Source: Actinacidiphila yanglinensis
Lineage (GTDB): Bacteria; Actinomycetota; Actinomycetes; Streptomycetales; Streptomycetaceae
NCBI RefSeq assembly: GCF_900107965.1
Contig: NZ_FNVU01000001.1
Span: forward strand, 868,001 to 932,000
Direction: 5' to 3'
DNA length: 64,000 nt
Shown: one piece after another, positions 34,640 to 42,427 of the stretch
Numbering within the stretch: position 1 is the stretch's first letter
How the letters are laid out: every line of letters starts with the position of its first letter
The notes under the pieces: model-generated
Databases searched by the model: none
What the model was told of the DNA's origin: nothing
Seen by the model: only the letters and a program-made list of their open reading frames with translations
Translations under genes and position numbers: made by a program

Positions 34640-36430
34640 TCAGGGGGCGGTGGCGCTGCCCTGGCCGGTGAGCGCCAGCGCGCTGTTGACCAGGCCGATG
34701 TGGCTGAACGCCTGCGGGAAGTTGCCCAACTGCCGCCCGGCGGCCGGGTCCCACTCCTCCGCCAGCAGCCCGACGTCGTTGCGCAGCGACAGCAGCTTCT
34801 CGAACAGCTCCGTCGCCTGCTTGGTCCGCCCGGTGGCGTGCAGGGCGTCCACCATCCAGAACGAGCAGGCCAGGAAGGCGCCTTCGCTGCCGGGCAGGCC
34901 GTCGACGCCGGACGCCTCGGGGCTGTAGCGGCGGACGAAGCCGCCCAGGTCCAGTTCGGCGCGGACCGCCTCCACCGTGCCGATCACCCGGGGGTCGTCC
35001 GGCGGCAGGAAGCCGACCTGGGGGATCAGCAGCGTGGCGGCGTCCAGCTCGCGCGAGCCGTAGGACTGGGTGAAGGTGTTGCGGTCCGCGTCGTACCCCT
35101 TCGCGCACACCTCGGCGTGCACCTGCTCGCGCATCGCGCGCCAGCTGTCGGTGTTCCCGCGCAACTTGGGCTGGGCCTCCATGGTGCGCACCGCGCGATC
35201 GGCGGCGACCCAGGCCATCACCTTGGAGTGCACGAAGTGCCGGCGCGGGCCGCGTACCTCCCACAGGCCCTCGTCGGGCTCGCGCCACTTGGACTCCAGG
35301 AAGTCCATCAGGGAGCGCTGGAGGTTCCAGGCGTGCGACTCGGCGGCCAGGCCGCGCCGGCCGGCGAGGTACAGCGAGTCCATCACCTCGCCGTAGACGT
35401 CGAGTTGGAGCTGGCCGGCGGCGGCGTTGCCGATCCGGACCGGTGCGGAGCCCTGGTAGCCGGCCAGCCACGGCACCTCGTACTCCGGCAGCCGGCGCTC
35501 GCCCGCGATGCCGTACATGATCTGGAGGTCGGCGGGGTCGCCGGCCACGGCCCGCAGCAACCAGTCCCGCCAGGCGTGCGCCTCGTCCAGGTAGCCGCCG
35601 GCGATCAGCGCGTTGAGGGTGAGGGCGGCGTCGCGCAGCCAGCAGTAGCGGTAGTCCCAGTTGCGGACGCCGCCGATCTCCTCGGGCAGCGAGGTGGTCG
35701 CGGCGGCCGCTATGCCGCCGCTGGGCGCGTAGGTGAGTGCCTTGAGGGTGATCAGGGAGCGCAGGACGGCGTCGCGCCACGGGCCCTCGTAGCGGCACTG
35801 CGCGGACCAGGACTCCCAGTCCTTCAGGCAGGTGTCGAGGGCGGCGAAGGGGTCGACCTTGCGCAGATGCCGGGCGTGCGAGACGTTCCAGGTCAGGACG
35901 AAGCCGACCCGCTCGCCGGCGGAGACGGTGAAGTCGGCGTAGGTGCGCATGTCCTTGCCGTACATCGGCACGTTGGGGGTGCTGCGCAGCCAGACGGAGT
36001 CGGGGCCGGCGGTGGCCACCCGGTGGCCGTCGATGCGGCGCATCCACGGCACGACGTTGCCGTAGTCGAAGCGCAGCACCAGCTCGGCGTGCATGGCCAC
36101 CTCGCCGGATATGCCCTCGACGACGCGGATCACGTCGGGCGCCTTGTCGCGCTGCGGCATGAAGTCGGTGACCTTCACGGTGCCGCTCGGCGTCTCCCAC
36201 ACCGTGTCCAGTACGAGGGTGTCGCCGCGGTAGGAACGGGTGGCGCAGTGCGAGGAGTTGACCGGGGCGATCCGCCAGCGGCCGTTGTCGCGGTCGCCGA
36301 GGAGCGCGGCGAAGCAGGCGGCCGAGTCGAAGCGGGGCAGGCACAGCCAGTCGATGGAGCCGTCCCGGCCGACGAGCGCGGCGGTCTGCAGATCGCCGAT
36401 GATCGCGTAGTCCTCGATGGGTGCTGCCAC
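34640..36430 (-). CDS. Glycoside hydrolase family 15 protein (glucoamylase/trehalase type)
   Basis: Predicted 596-residue cytoplasmic protein without signal peptide. The N-terminal beta-sandwich starts IEDYAIIGDLQTAALVGRDGSIDWLCLPRFDS, the hallmark of bacterial GH15 proteins. The (alpha/alpha)6 barrel follows: GGVRNWDYRYCWLRDAALTLNAL, PEYEVPWLAGYQGSAPVRIGN, DVYGEVMDSLY, and GSEGAFLACSFWMVDAL with LLAEEWDP near the end, which supply the usual general acid and base glutamates. Actinobacterial homologues of this shape are often trehalases. Glucoamylase activity is the alternative. GTG start at 36430; the length is typical. Confidence 0.9.
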   Translation of the reverse strand: MAAPIEDYAIIGDLQTAALVGRDGSIDWLCLPRFDSAACFAALLGDRDNGRWRIAPVNSSHCATRSYRGDTLVLDTVWETPSGTVKVTDFMPQRDKAPDVIRVVEGISGEVAMHAELVLRFDYGNVVPWMRRIDGHRVATAGPDSVWLRSTPNVPMYGKDMRTYADFTVSAGERVGFVLTWNVSHARHLRKVDPFAALDTCLKDWESWSAQCRYEGPWRDAVLRSLITLKALTYAPSGGIAAAATTSLPEEIGGVRNWDYRYCWLRDAALTLNALIAGGYLDEAHAWRDWLLRAVAGDPADLQIMYGIAGERRLPEYEVPWLAGYQGSAPVRIGNAAAGQLQLDVYGEVMDSLYLAGRRGLAAESHAWNLQRSLMDFLESKWREPDEGLWEVRGPRRHFVHSKVMAWVAADRAVRTMEAQPKLRGNTDSWRAMREQVHAEVCAKGYDADRNTFTQSYGSRELDAATLLIPQVGFLPPDDPRVIGTVEAVRAELDLGGFVRRYSPEASGVDGLPGSEGAFLACSFWMVDALHATGRTKQATELFEKLLSLRNDVGLLAEEWDPAAGRQLGNFPQAFSHIGLVNSALALTGQGSATAP

Positions 36431-36584
36431 GTGTTCGCCTCGCCGCCTTCATCTGGCCGTCGCCGGCCGTCACCGGGTGCAGTCGCCCCCCGACCGTACA
36501 GCTCGGTGGCGGGGGGCAGGCGGCCGGGTGGGCGGCGGGCGGCGGCGCGACGAGGCGTGCGGCCCGCGCGGGCGCGCGGCGGGG

Positions 36585-36836
36585 TCAGGCCGGCTCGGCG
36601 GTCCCGACCCGGTCCACGATGCCGTCCGCGCCCTCCGCCTTGGCGCAGTGCGCGCAGCAGTAGAAGCGGCCGTCCACCGCGACGCCGTGGCCGACGATCT
36701 GCACGCGGCAGTGCTCGCAGATCGGTGCCATCCGGTGGATCGCGCACTCGAAGCTGTCGAAGACGTGCACCACCCCCTGGGCGTGCACTTCGAAGCTCAT
36801 CTCGTAGTCGTTTCCGCAAACCTCGCAACGGGCCAT
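36585..36836 (-). CDS. Small cysteine-rich zinc-ribbon/metallothionein-like protein
   Basis: Predicted 83-residue cytoplasmic protein with three Cys pairs (CEVC near residue 4, CEHC mid-protein and CCAHC) plus Cys and His in FECAIHRM. The spacing suggests two zinc ribbons. Conserved in streptomycetes, of unknown role. I start it at the ATG at 36836 because the first CxxC follows directly; an in-frame start at 36935 lacks support. No clear ribosome binding site. Confidence 0.75.
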   Translation of the reverse strand: MARCEVCGNDYEMSFEVHAQGVVHVFDSFECAIHRMAPICEHCRVQIVGHGVAVDGRFYCCAHCAKAEGADGIVDRVGTAEPA

Positions 36837-36942
36837 GAGGCACAGGCTGCGGATCCGCCTGCTGCCGGGCAACACAGCTCGCGGAGCGGAGCGGGGTCTG
36901 CTGCCCGCTTTCACCCGGACGGCGGTGGACGGCACTCAGGCG

Positions 36943-38118
36943 TCAGCCGTGTACATCCTCAGCGGGTCGGACCGCCTTCAGCAGCTCGGCGAAGCGTGCC
37001 TCGTCGATGACCGGGGTGCCGACCTGCCGGGCCTTGGCCGCCTTGGTGGTGAAGGAGTCGGGGTCGTTGGTGACCAGCAGGCTGGTGAGGCGGCTGACGG
37101 AGGAGGCGACGTGCAGTCCGGCGTCGGTGGCCCGGTCCTCCAGGAGTTCGCGGTCGATGCCGGTGTCGCCGGAGAACGCCACCCGCATCCCCTGCACCAA
37201 GGGCCCGTCCGCCGCCAGCCGCCCCGGGTTGGGGTAGGGGCAGACCGGTCGCTTGCGGGCGGGCCGCCAGCCGGAGTTGCCGTAGCCGGAGCCGCTGACC
37301 CGGCCGTAGCGGGGGCCGGGCACGGCGGCTTCCTCGCCGGGGCGGGCGGCGCTGTCCTTCCACTCCGTCAGGGGGCGGCAGGCGTGCAGCGGCAGCGGTA
37401 GTTCGGCGGCGGCCGCCAGGTGCAGGCTCGGCCGGAACGCCTCGGCCAGCACCCGCGCGTCGTCCAGCGCGTGGTGCGCACGGCGCTGCACGACGCCGTA
37501 GTGGGCGGCGAGCGTCTCCAACTTGTGGTTGGCCAGCGGCAGCCGCAGCTCCTTGGCCAGCACGATCGTGCACAACCGGTGCTCGACCTGGGCGGTGGTC
37601 TGCGCGCGGGCGAACTCCCTTGCCAGCATGGACCAGTCGAAGACCGCGTTGTGGGCGACGAGCACCCGTCCGGCCAGCCGCTCGGCGAGTTCGCCGGCGA
37701 TCTCGGGGAACAGCGGCGCCTCGGCGAGCATCGCGCCGGTGAGGCCGTGGATCCACACCGGGCCAGGGTCGCGCAGCGGGTTGACCGGTGTGTACCAGTG
37801 GTCCTGCACCTCGCCCCGGGCGTCCAGCCGGTAGACCGCCGCGGACACGATCCGGTCGTCCCTGCCGAGGCCGGTGGTCTCGACGTCGACCACGGCGTAC
37901 CCGGCGGGGTAGCCCGCGGGCCACGGTGCGGGCGCGGGCGCCGGTACGGCGACCGGAGCGGGCGCGGGCACCGAAGTCGCGGGCGCGGCCCCGGTCTCGG
38001 GAACGGGCGCCGCCCCGGGCTCGGAATCGGCGCCGGTCGCGGGCGGTGTCGGGAACGGCGTCGCCCTCGGCCCGCCGGAGACGGGAGACGGGTCGGTCCG
38101 GTTGTCCAGCATGGTCAT
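36943..38118 (-). CDS. DEDDh 3'-5' exonuclease with C-terminal BRCT domain
   Basis: Predicted 391-residue DNA-processing enzyme. After a 65-residue disordered Pro/Ala-rich N-terminus, the DnaQ-like exonuclease domain shows VVDVETTGLGRDD (Asp and Glu), LVAHNAVFDWSML (second Asp), and RRAHHALDDARVLAEAF (His and third Asp), the DEDDh set. A linker with one Cys leads to a BRCT domain (LVQGMRVAFSGDTGIDRELLEDRATDAGLHV ... LVTNDPDSFTTKAAKARQVGTPVIDEARF). The combination resembles DNA polymerase III epsilon-like proteins of actinobacteria and suggests a repair role. Starts at the ATG at 38118; a second in-frame ATG lies two codons later. Confidence 0.9.
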   Translation of the reverse strand: MTMLDNRTDPSPVSGGPRATPFPTPPATGADSEPGAAPVPETGAAPATSVPAPAPVAVPAPAPAPWPAGYPAGYAVVDVETTGLGRDDRIVSAAVYRLDARGEVQDHWYTPVNPLRDPGPVWIHGLTGAMLAEAPLFPEIAGELAERLAGRVLVAHNAVFDWSMLAREFARAQTTAQVEHRLCTIVLAKELRLPLANHKLETLAAHYGVVQRRAHHALDDARVLAEAFRPSLHLAAAAELPLPLHACRPLTEWKDSAARPGEEAAVPGPRYGRVSGSGYGNSGWRPARKRPVCPYPNPGRLAADGPLVQGMRVAFSGDTGIDRELLEDRATDAGLHVASSVSRLTSLLVTNDPDSFTTKAAKARQVGTPVIDEARFAELLKAVRPAEDVHG

Positions 38119-38176
38119 TGAGGATAAGCGCCGTCGCCGACAGCGTTTTCCACCCCACCCCCGAGCGAGTCCGGCA

Positions 38177-38226
38177 TACCAGTCGGTAACAACGTCTGGC
38201 GGACCGCCGTTGGGCGACTCTATGGT
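38177..38226 (+). promoter_or_regulatory. Possible operator (TACC-AGTC-GGTA) and leaderless promoter of the hydroxylase gene
   Basis: TACCAGTCGGTA (38177-38188) has inverted TACC/GGTA arms like a small TetR-type operator. TATGGT at 38221-38226 is a TANNNT -10 box ending 6 nt before the ATG at 38233, so transcription would start at the start codon. Confidence 0.4.
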
Positions 38227-38232
38227 GCGTTC

Positions 38233-39144
38233 ATGCCAGATCTGCCGAACGTGGTGCTGTGGTCGGTGCCGGCCTTCGTGCTGCTCACCGTCGTGGAGAT
38301 GGTGAGTTACCGGATCCACCCCGACGAGGACTCCGCCGGTTACGCCGGCAAGGACACCGCCGCGAGCCTGTCCATGGGCACCGGCAGCCTGTTCACCGAC
38401 GCGCTGTGGAAGATCCCGATCGTGGCGCTCTACTCCGCCGTGTACGCGCTGACCCCGCTGCGGGTGCCGGTGCACTGGTGGACGCTGCTGCTCGTGCTGC
38501 TCGCGCAGGACTTCTTCTACTACTGGTCGCACCGCGGGCACCACGTGATCCGCATCCTGTGGGCCTGCCACGTCGTGCACCACTCCAGCCGCAACTTCAA
38601 CCTCTCCACGGCGTTGCGCCAGCCCTGGACCAGCCTCACCTCCTGGCCGTTCTACCTGCCGCTCATCGTGCTCGGCGTGCATCCGGCGGTGCTCGCGTTC
38701 TGCACGTCGGTCAACCTCGTCTACCAGTTCTGGATCCACACCGAACGCGTCGACAGGCTGCCACGCCCGGCGGAGTTCGTCCTCAACACCCCCTCGCACC
38801 ACCGCGTGCACCACGCCTCCCAAGGCGGCTACCTGGACCGCAACTTCGGCGGCATCCTCATCGTCTGGGACCGCCTGTTCGGCTCGTTCGCGCCGGAGAC
38901 CGAGCGTCCCGTCTACGGGTTGACCAAGAACATCTCCACCTACAACCCGCTGCGGGTCGCCACCCACGAGTACGCCGCCATCGCCCGCGACGTCGCCGCC
39001 GCCCGCACCTGGCGCGACCGCGCACGCCACCTCGTGCTCGGCCCGGGCTGGCGCCCGGAGGCCGCCCCCGGCGCCGCCGCGCACCCGGACGCCGCCGTGC
39101 CCCCGGAGGGCGCCACCCTCCCCGCGGCGGCCGAACTCCGCTAG
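38233..39144 (+). CDS. Sterol desaturase/fatty acid hydroxylase family membrane protein
   Basis: Predicted 303-residue integral membrane di-iron oxygenase. The His clusters are HRGHH (FYYWSHRGHHVIRILWACHVVHHSSRNFNLS gives HX3H and HX2HH) and HHRVHHAS, with a further His in WIHTERV. There are about four membrane segments and a polar C-terminal extension of about 50 residues (Ala/Pro-rich). It may hydroxylate or desaturate a lipid, such as a fatty acid, carotenoid or hopanoid; which one is not known. The ATG follows a -10 box by 6 nt, so a leaderless mRNA is likely. Confidence 0.88.
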   Translation: MPDLPNVVLWSVPAFVLLTVVEMVSYRIHPDEDSAGYAGKDTAASLSMGTGSLFTDALWKIPIVALYSAVYALTPLRVPVHWWTLLLVLLAQDFFYYWSHRGHHVIRILWACHVVHHSSRNFNLSTALRQPWTSLTSWPFYLPLIVLGVHPAVLAFCTSVNLVYQFWIHTERVDRLPRPAEFVLNTPSHHRVHHASQGGYLDRNFGGILIVWDRLFGSFAPETERPVYGLTKNISTYNPLRVATHEYAAIARDVAAARTWRDRARHLVLGPGWRPEAAPGAAAHPDAAVPPEGATLPAAAELR

Positions 39145-39200
39145 CGCGGACGCGCCCCGCCGGGGCCGGCCGCTGCCCCCGCGCGCCCTCAGCCATCGCT

Positions 39201-39239
39201 TCAACAAATTGTTGACAGCCCTGCCCCGTCGCGTACGCT
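39201..39239 (+). promoter_or_regulatory. Consensus-like promoter with overlapping palindrome, upstream of moaA
   Basis: TTGACA (39212-39217), 16-bp spacer, TACGCT (39234-39239) is one of the best sigma70-type promoters in the window. TCAACAAATTGTTGA (39201-39215) is a 15-bp odd-centred palindrome that overlaps the -35. The site suggests repression, for example by a GntR- or MarR-type protein. An untranslated leader of about 145 nt would follow before moaA; I see no molybdenum-cofactor riboswitch fold in it. Confidence 0.6.
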
Positions 39240-39392
39240 GCGGCGGTACCCGCCACCGCCGCCGCACCGGCGCGGGCGCCCGCGCGCCCGAGCCGGAGCG
39301 GCGCAGCCCCCCGGATCACCGCCGGTGCCCTCTAGGGTGGAAGGAGGTGGTACGAGGCGCCGCGCGGGCGCCCCGGCGCGAGAGGAGGAACC

Positions 39393-40382
39393 GTGCTCGT
39401 CGACACGTACGGTCGGGTGGCCACGGACCTTCGGGTCTCGCTGACCGACCGCTGCAACCTGCGCTGCACGTACTGCATGCCCGAGGAGGGCATGCAGTGG
39501 CTGGCCAAACCCGATCTGCTCACCGACGACGAGATCGTCCGGCTGATCCGGATCGCCGTCACCGACCTCGGCGTCACCGACGTGCGCTTCACCGGCGGCG
39601 AGCCGCTGCTGCGCCCCGGCCTGGTCGGCATCGTGGAGCGCTGCGCCGCCCTGCTGCCGCGCCCGAAGCTCTCCCTGACCACCAACGGCATCGGGCTGGG
39701 TCGCACCGCCGCCGCCCTGCGCGCGGCCGGCCTGGACCGGGTCAACGTCTCGCTCGACACCTTGCGCCCGGATGTCTTCCACACCCTGACCCGCCGCAAC
39801 CGGCACCAGGACGTGCTCGACGGCCTCGACGCCGCCCGCGCCGCCGGGCTCGCTCCCGTGAAGGTCAACTCCGTGCTGATGCGGGGGGTCAACGACGACG
39901 AGGCCCCCGAACTGCTGCGCTGGGCACTGGCGGAGGGCTACGAGCTGCGGTTCATCGAGCAGATGCCGCTCGACGCCCAGCACGGCTGGCAGCGCACGGA
40001 CATGGTCACCGCCGAGGAGATCCTCGGCGCGCTGCGGACCCGCTTCACCCTCACCGCCGAGGGCGAGCCGGCCCGCGGCCACGCGCCCGCCGAGCGCTGG
40101 CTGGTGGACGGCGGCCCGGCCCGGGTCGGCGTGATCGCGTCGGTCACCCGGCCGTTCTGCCGTGCCTGCGACCGCACCCGGCTGACCGCCGACGGCCAGG
40201 TGCGCAACTGCCTGTTCGCCCGCGAGGAGTCCGACCTGCGCGGCGCGCTGCGCTCCGGCGCCCCGGACCACGAGGTCGCCGCGCGGTGGAAGGCGGCGAT
40301 GTGGGGCAAGAAGGCCGGCTCGGGCCTGGACGACCCGGCCTTCCTCCAGCCGGACCGCCCGATGTCAGCCATCGGCGGCTGA
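39393..40382 (+). CDS. moaA: GTP 3',8-cyclase MoaA (molybdenum cofactor biosynthesis)
   Basis: Predicted 329-residue radical-SAM enzyme that converts GTP to 3',8-cH2GTP, the first step of molybdopterin synthesis. The N-terminal radical-SAM motif is C21-N-L-R-C25-T-Y-C28 in DRCNLRCTYCMP. The C-terminal cluster is formed by FCRACDRTRLTADGQVRNCLF. The essential C-terminal double glycine is present (MSAIGG). GTG at 39393 follows GAGGAGG. The 3' end overlaps the convergent small Cys protein gene by 18 bp. No other Moco genes are in the window. Confidence 0.95.
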   Translation: MLVDTYGRVATDLRVSLTDRCNLRCTYCMPEEGMQWLAKPDLLTDDEIVRLIRIAVTDLGVTDVRFTGGEPLLRPGLVGIVERCAALLPRPKLSLTTNGIGLGRTAAALRAAGLDRVNVSLDTLRPDVFHTLTRRNRHQDVLDGLDAARAAGLAPVKVNSVLMRGVNDDEAPELLRWALAEGYELRFIEQMPLDAQHGWQRTDMVTAEEILGALRTRFTLTAEGEPARGHAPAERWLVDGGPARVGVIASVTRPFCRACDRTRLTADGQVRNCLFAREESDLRGALRSGAPDHEVAARWKAAMWGKKAGSGLDDPAFLQPDRPMSAIGG

Positions 40383-40589
40383 CCGCTCCTGCCATTCCGT
40401 CAGCGCGACCACGTCCTTGAGGAAGCCGCGCGCGCCGAGGAACCGGGACAGGTGCTCGCGGTGCTCCTCGCAGGCCAGCCAGGTCTTGCGCCGCTCGGGC
40501 GTGTGCAGCTTCGGGTTGTTCCAGGCCAGTACCCACACGGCCGGCACCCGGCAGCCCTTGGCCGAGCAGGTCGGCGTCTCGTCGCTCAT
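40365..40589 (-). CDS. Small conserved cysteine protein, convergent to moaA
   Basis: Predicted 74-residue cytoplasmic protein. CSAKGC near the N-terminus, TWLACEEHREHL mid-protein and a tryptophan pair (VWVLAWNN) suggest a small zinc-binding domain. Very similar short proteins are widespread in streptomycetes. Some databases call them acetone carboxylase, which the sequence does not support. Start ATG 40589. The 213 bp upstream of it hold several strong hairpins. Confidence 0.7.
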   Translation of the reverse strand: MSDETPTCSAKGCRVPAVWVLAWNNPKLHTPERRKTWLACEEHREHLSRFLGARGFLKDVVALTEWQERSAADG

Positions 40590-40608
40590 GGCACCCAGTA
40601 AACATGGC

Positions 40609-40760
40609 GACGCCGGGCAGCCACGGGGGGAGCCGCCCGGCGTCGGTCCATCGCTCCGACGGGGGATACGGAGCGCGTACCGCAGTATGTCACGCGGTCA
40701 GCCGCTCGTGGAGGGGGAACCCGATGATTGATCTGAGCTTTTCTTGAGGTTCCCCGCGAG
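40609..40760. other. Structured intergenic region with three strong hairpins
   Basis: Three successive stems can be read. GACGCCGGGC (40609-40618) pairs perfectly with GCCCGGCGTC (40635-40644). CGCTCCG (40652-40658) pairs with CGGAGCG (40669-40675). CTCG plus GGGGAACC (40705-40708, 40714-40721) pairs with GGTTCCCC plus CGAG (40748-40755, 40757-40760). This could be the leader of the small Cys protein, a terminator for DUF3099, or an RNA gene. I cannot decide between these. Confidence 0.45.
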
Positions 40761-40765
40761 CTGCC

Positions 40766-40781
40766 ATAGGTCTAGACCTAT
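40766..40781. promoter_or_regulatory. Perfect 16-bp palindrome, dre-like (DasR-type)
   Basis: ATAGGTCTAGACCTAT is an exact palindrome. Its central GGTCTAGACC is identical to the core of the DasR-responsive element found before chitinase and GlcNAc genes in streptomycetes; the outer bases differ. The closest gene it could control is the minus-strand small Cys protein starting at 40589. Confidence 0.45.
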
Positions 40782-40802
40782 CCATGATCGCGCCAGGGGG
40801 AA

Positions 40803-41198
40803 TCAGCCCACGTCGGGGCGCTCGCCCGCCGGTTCCTGTCCCGGGTCCGCCGCCGCTTCCGCCATGGGTTCCGGTGCCCGCTCGGCCGCCGACTCCACCC
40901 GGGTCGGCTCCAGGGCCGGCCGGATCAACGGCGGCACGTAGGAGGAGGGCAGCGTCGGGGTGTTCTCCCGGCCCGCGTTCGCGAACACGACGGCCACGTA
41001 CGGCAGCAGCAGGCCGAGCACGAGCGTCGCCCAGGCCAGCGGCCGCTCGACGTTCCACAGCACCACGGTGAGGATCACCGAGAGGGTGCGGATCGACATG
41101 GAGATGATGTAGCGCCGCTGGCGCCCGCGTACGTCCTCGGTCAGTCCGGTCCGTGCCCCGGAAATCGGGAAGACCTCCGACCCGCCCTGCTTCCGCAT
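40803..41198 (-). CDS. DUF3099 family membrane protein
   Basis: Predicted 131-residue protein with two membrane helices (SIRTLSVILTVVLWNVE and LAWATLVLGLLLPYVAVVFANAG) after a soluble N-terminus (ISGARTGLTEDVRGRQRRYIISM), then a Pro/Ala/Glu-rich tail. DUF3099 is actinobacterial; function unknown. I start at the ATG at 41198 because the conserved part begins there; an in-frame ATG at 41225 would add nine residues. Confidence 0.8.
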   Translation of the reverse strand: MRKQGGSEVFPISGARTGLTEDVRGRQRRYIISMSIRTLSVILTVVLWNVERPLAWATLVLGLLLPYVAVVFANAGRENTPTLPSSYVPPLIRPALEPTRVESAAERAPEPMAEAAADPGQEPAGERPDVG

Positions 41199-41446
41199 CC
41201 CGCTCCACCCGCCTGCTCCACGCATCGGACCGCGCCGATCACGGGTCACGACGCTGCTGCCCGACGGGTCCACGGTACGCCGCCGGGTCCCCGCGCATCA
41301 GGGTGGGGGAGCTGCCCGCGTGCCGTGCCGGGCCTGGCCGGCCCCGAGCGGTAGTGGGCCCTCCGACGTGCGGCGTAGGAGGACCGGACGGAGACTGGCG
41401 GCACGACTGCCGGGCACCCGCTGCCCGGCCGGAGGAGGCGAACGGC

Positions 41447-41728
41447 ATGGGCTGGTTGTGGGCGATCATCGTCGGTCTGGTGCTCGGTCTGATCGCCAAG
41501 GCGATCATCCCGGGCAAGCAGAGCCTGCCCCTGTGGCTCACCGTCATCTGCGGTATGGCCGGCAGCGCACTCGGCAACGGTGCGGCCCGCTGGATCGGGG
41601 TCGACGACACCAAGGGCTTCGACTGGACCCGGCACGCCCTCCAACTCGTCGGCGCGATCGTGCTCGTGGCCCTCGGCGACGGGCTGTGGGCCGCCTACAA
41701 GGGCCGAAAGCGCAGCACCACGGTGTGA
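41447..41728 (+). CDS. GlsB/YeaQ/YmgE family stress response membrane protein
   Basis: Predicted 93-residue membrane protein with three hydrophobic segments and glycine-rich motifs (WAIIVGLVLGLIAKAIIPG, TVICGMAGSALGN, LVGAIVLVALGDGLWAAY). This is the transglycosylase-associated/GlsB family, stress-induced membrane proteins often found with Asp23 proteins. The ATG at 41447 follows GGAGGAGG. The 248 bp upstream carry nothing else I can identify. Confidence 0.87.
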   Translation: MGWLWAIIVGLVLGLIAKAIIPGKQSLPLWLTVICGMAGSALGNGAARWIGVDDTKGFDWTRHALQLVGAIVLVALGDGLWAAYKGRKRSTTV

Positions 41729-41794
41729 CCGGCGCGGCCGGGGCGGGAGGCGCCGTACGCGGGCGCAGCGTGTCGCGTCGGGCGGGTCGCCGCG

Positions 41795-42370
41795 TCAGCC
41801 GCGGGGCTGCTCCGATGACGCCTTCCACCGCCGCAGCCACCGCGGAGGCACCGGGCCGGTGAGCCACACCCCGTTGTCACTGACCCGGAACTCGTGGCCG
41901 TCCGCGGCCAGTCCGGCCGCGTCCACCACCAGCACGAGCGGGCTGCCGTGCCGCGCGCCGACCCGCAGGGCCGTCTCCACGTCGGCCGACAGGTGCACGT
42001 CCTGCCGGGACATCGGGCGCAGCCCCTCCGCCCGGATCGACGGCCATGTGGCGGTCGCGGTGCCGTGGTAGAGCACGTCGGGGGGAACGGCGGCCGCCAG
42101 GCCCAGGTCGACCGGGACCGAGTGGCCCTGACTGGCCCGGATCCGGCGGCCGTCGGCGGAGAAGGCGAAACGCTTCTTGTTGTTCGTCGCGACCACGTGG
42201 TCCAGGTCGGCCCGCGAGCAGCGGCGGCCCTTGGCGGCGCACGCGGCCAGCAGCTCCTCCACGTCCACCCAGCCGCCGCCGTCGAGCGTGACGCCGACCG
42301 CCTGCGGGTCGTGCCGCAGCACCCGTGACAGGAACTTCGAGACCTTGACGGTCTGCTTCTCGTCGAGCAT
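41795..42370 (-). CDS. kptA: RNA 2'-phosphotransferase, Tpt1/KptA family
   Basis: Predicted 191-residue enzyme that removes an internal 2'-phosphate from RNA by transfer to NAD+. Family segments are KFLSRVLRHDPQAVGVTLDGGGWVDVEELL, NNKKRFAFSADGRRIRASQGHSVPVDL, VLYHGTATATWPSI and GLRPMSRQDVHLS, together with the C-terminal NGVWLTGPVPP. Most bacteria lack the tRNA splicing pathway that would make its substrate, so its role here is unclear; repair of RNA ends or ADP-ribosylation are possibilities. Good GAGGGGG site before the ATG at 42370. Confidence 0.93.
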   Translation of the reverse strand: MLDEKQTVKVSKFLSRVLRHDPQAVGVTLDGGGWVDVEELLAACAAKGRRCSRADLDHVVATNNKKRFAFSADGRRIRASQGHSVPVDLGLAAAVPPDVLYHGTATATWPSIRAEGLRPMSRQDVHLSADVETALRVGARHGSPLVLVVDAAGLAADGHEFRVSDNGVWLTGPVPPRWLRRWKASSEQPRG

Positions 42371-42427
42371 GTGCGTCCGCCCCCTCGGCGGGGCCGGCCG
42401 GGCGCACCCCGGCCGGCCCGGGTCCGG

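Noticed and set aside
39240..39392. Molybdenum cofactor riboswitch before moaA
   Set aside because: I could not find the conserved Moco aptamer segments in the leader.
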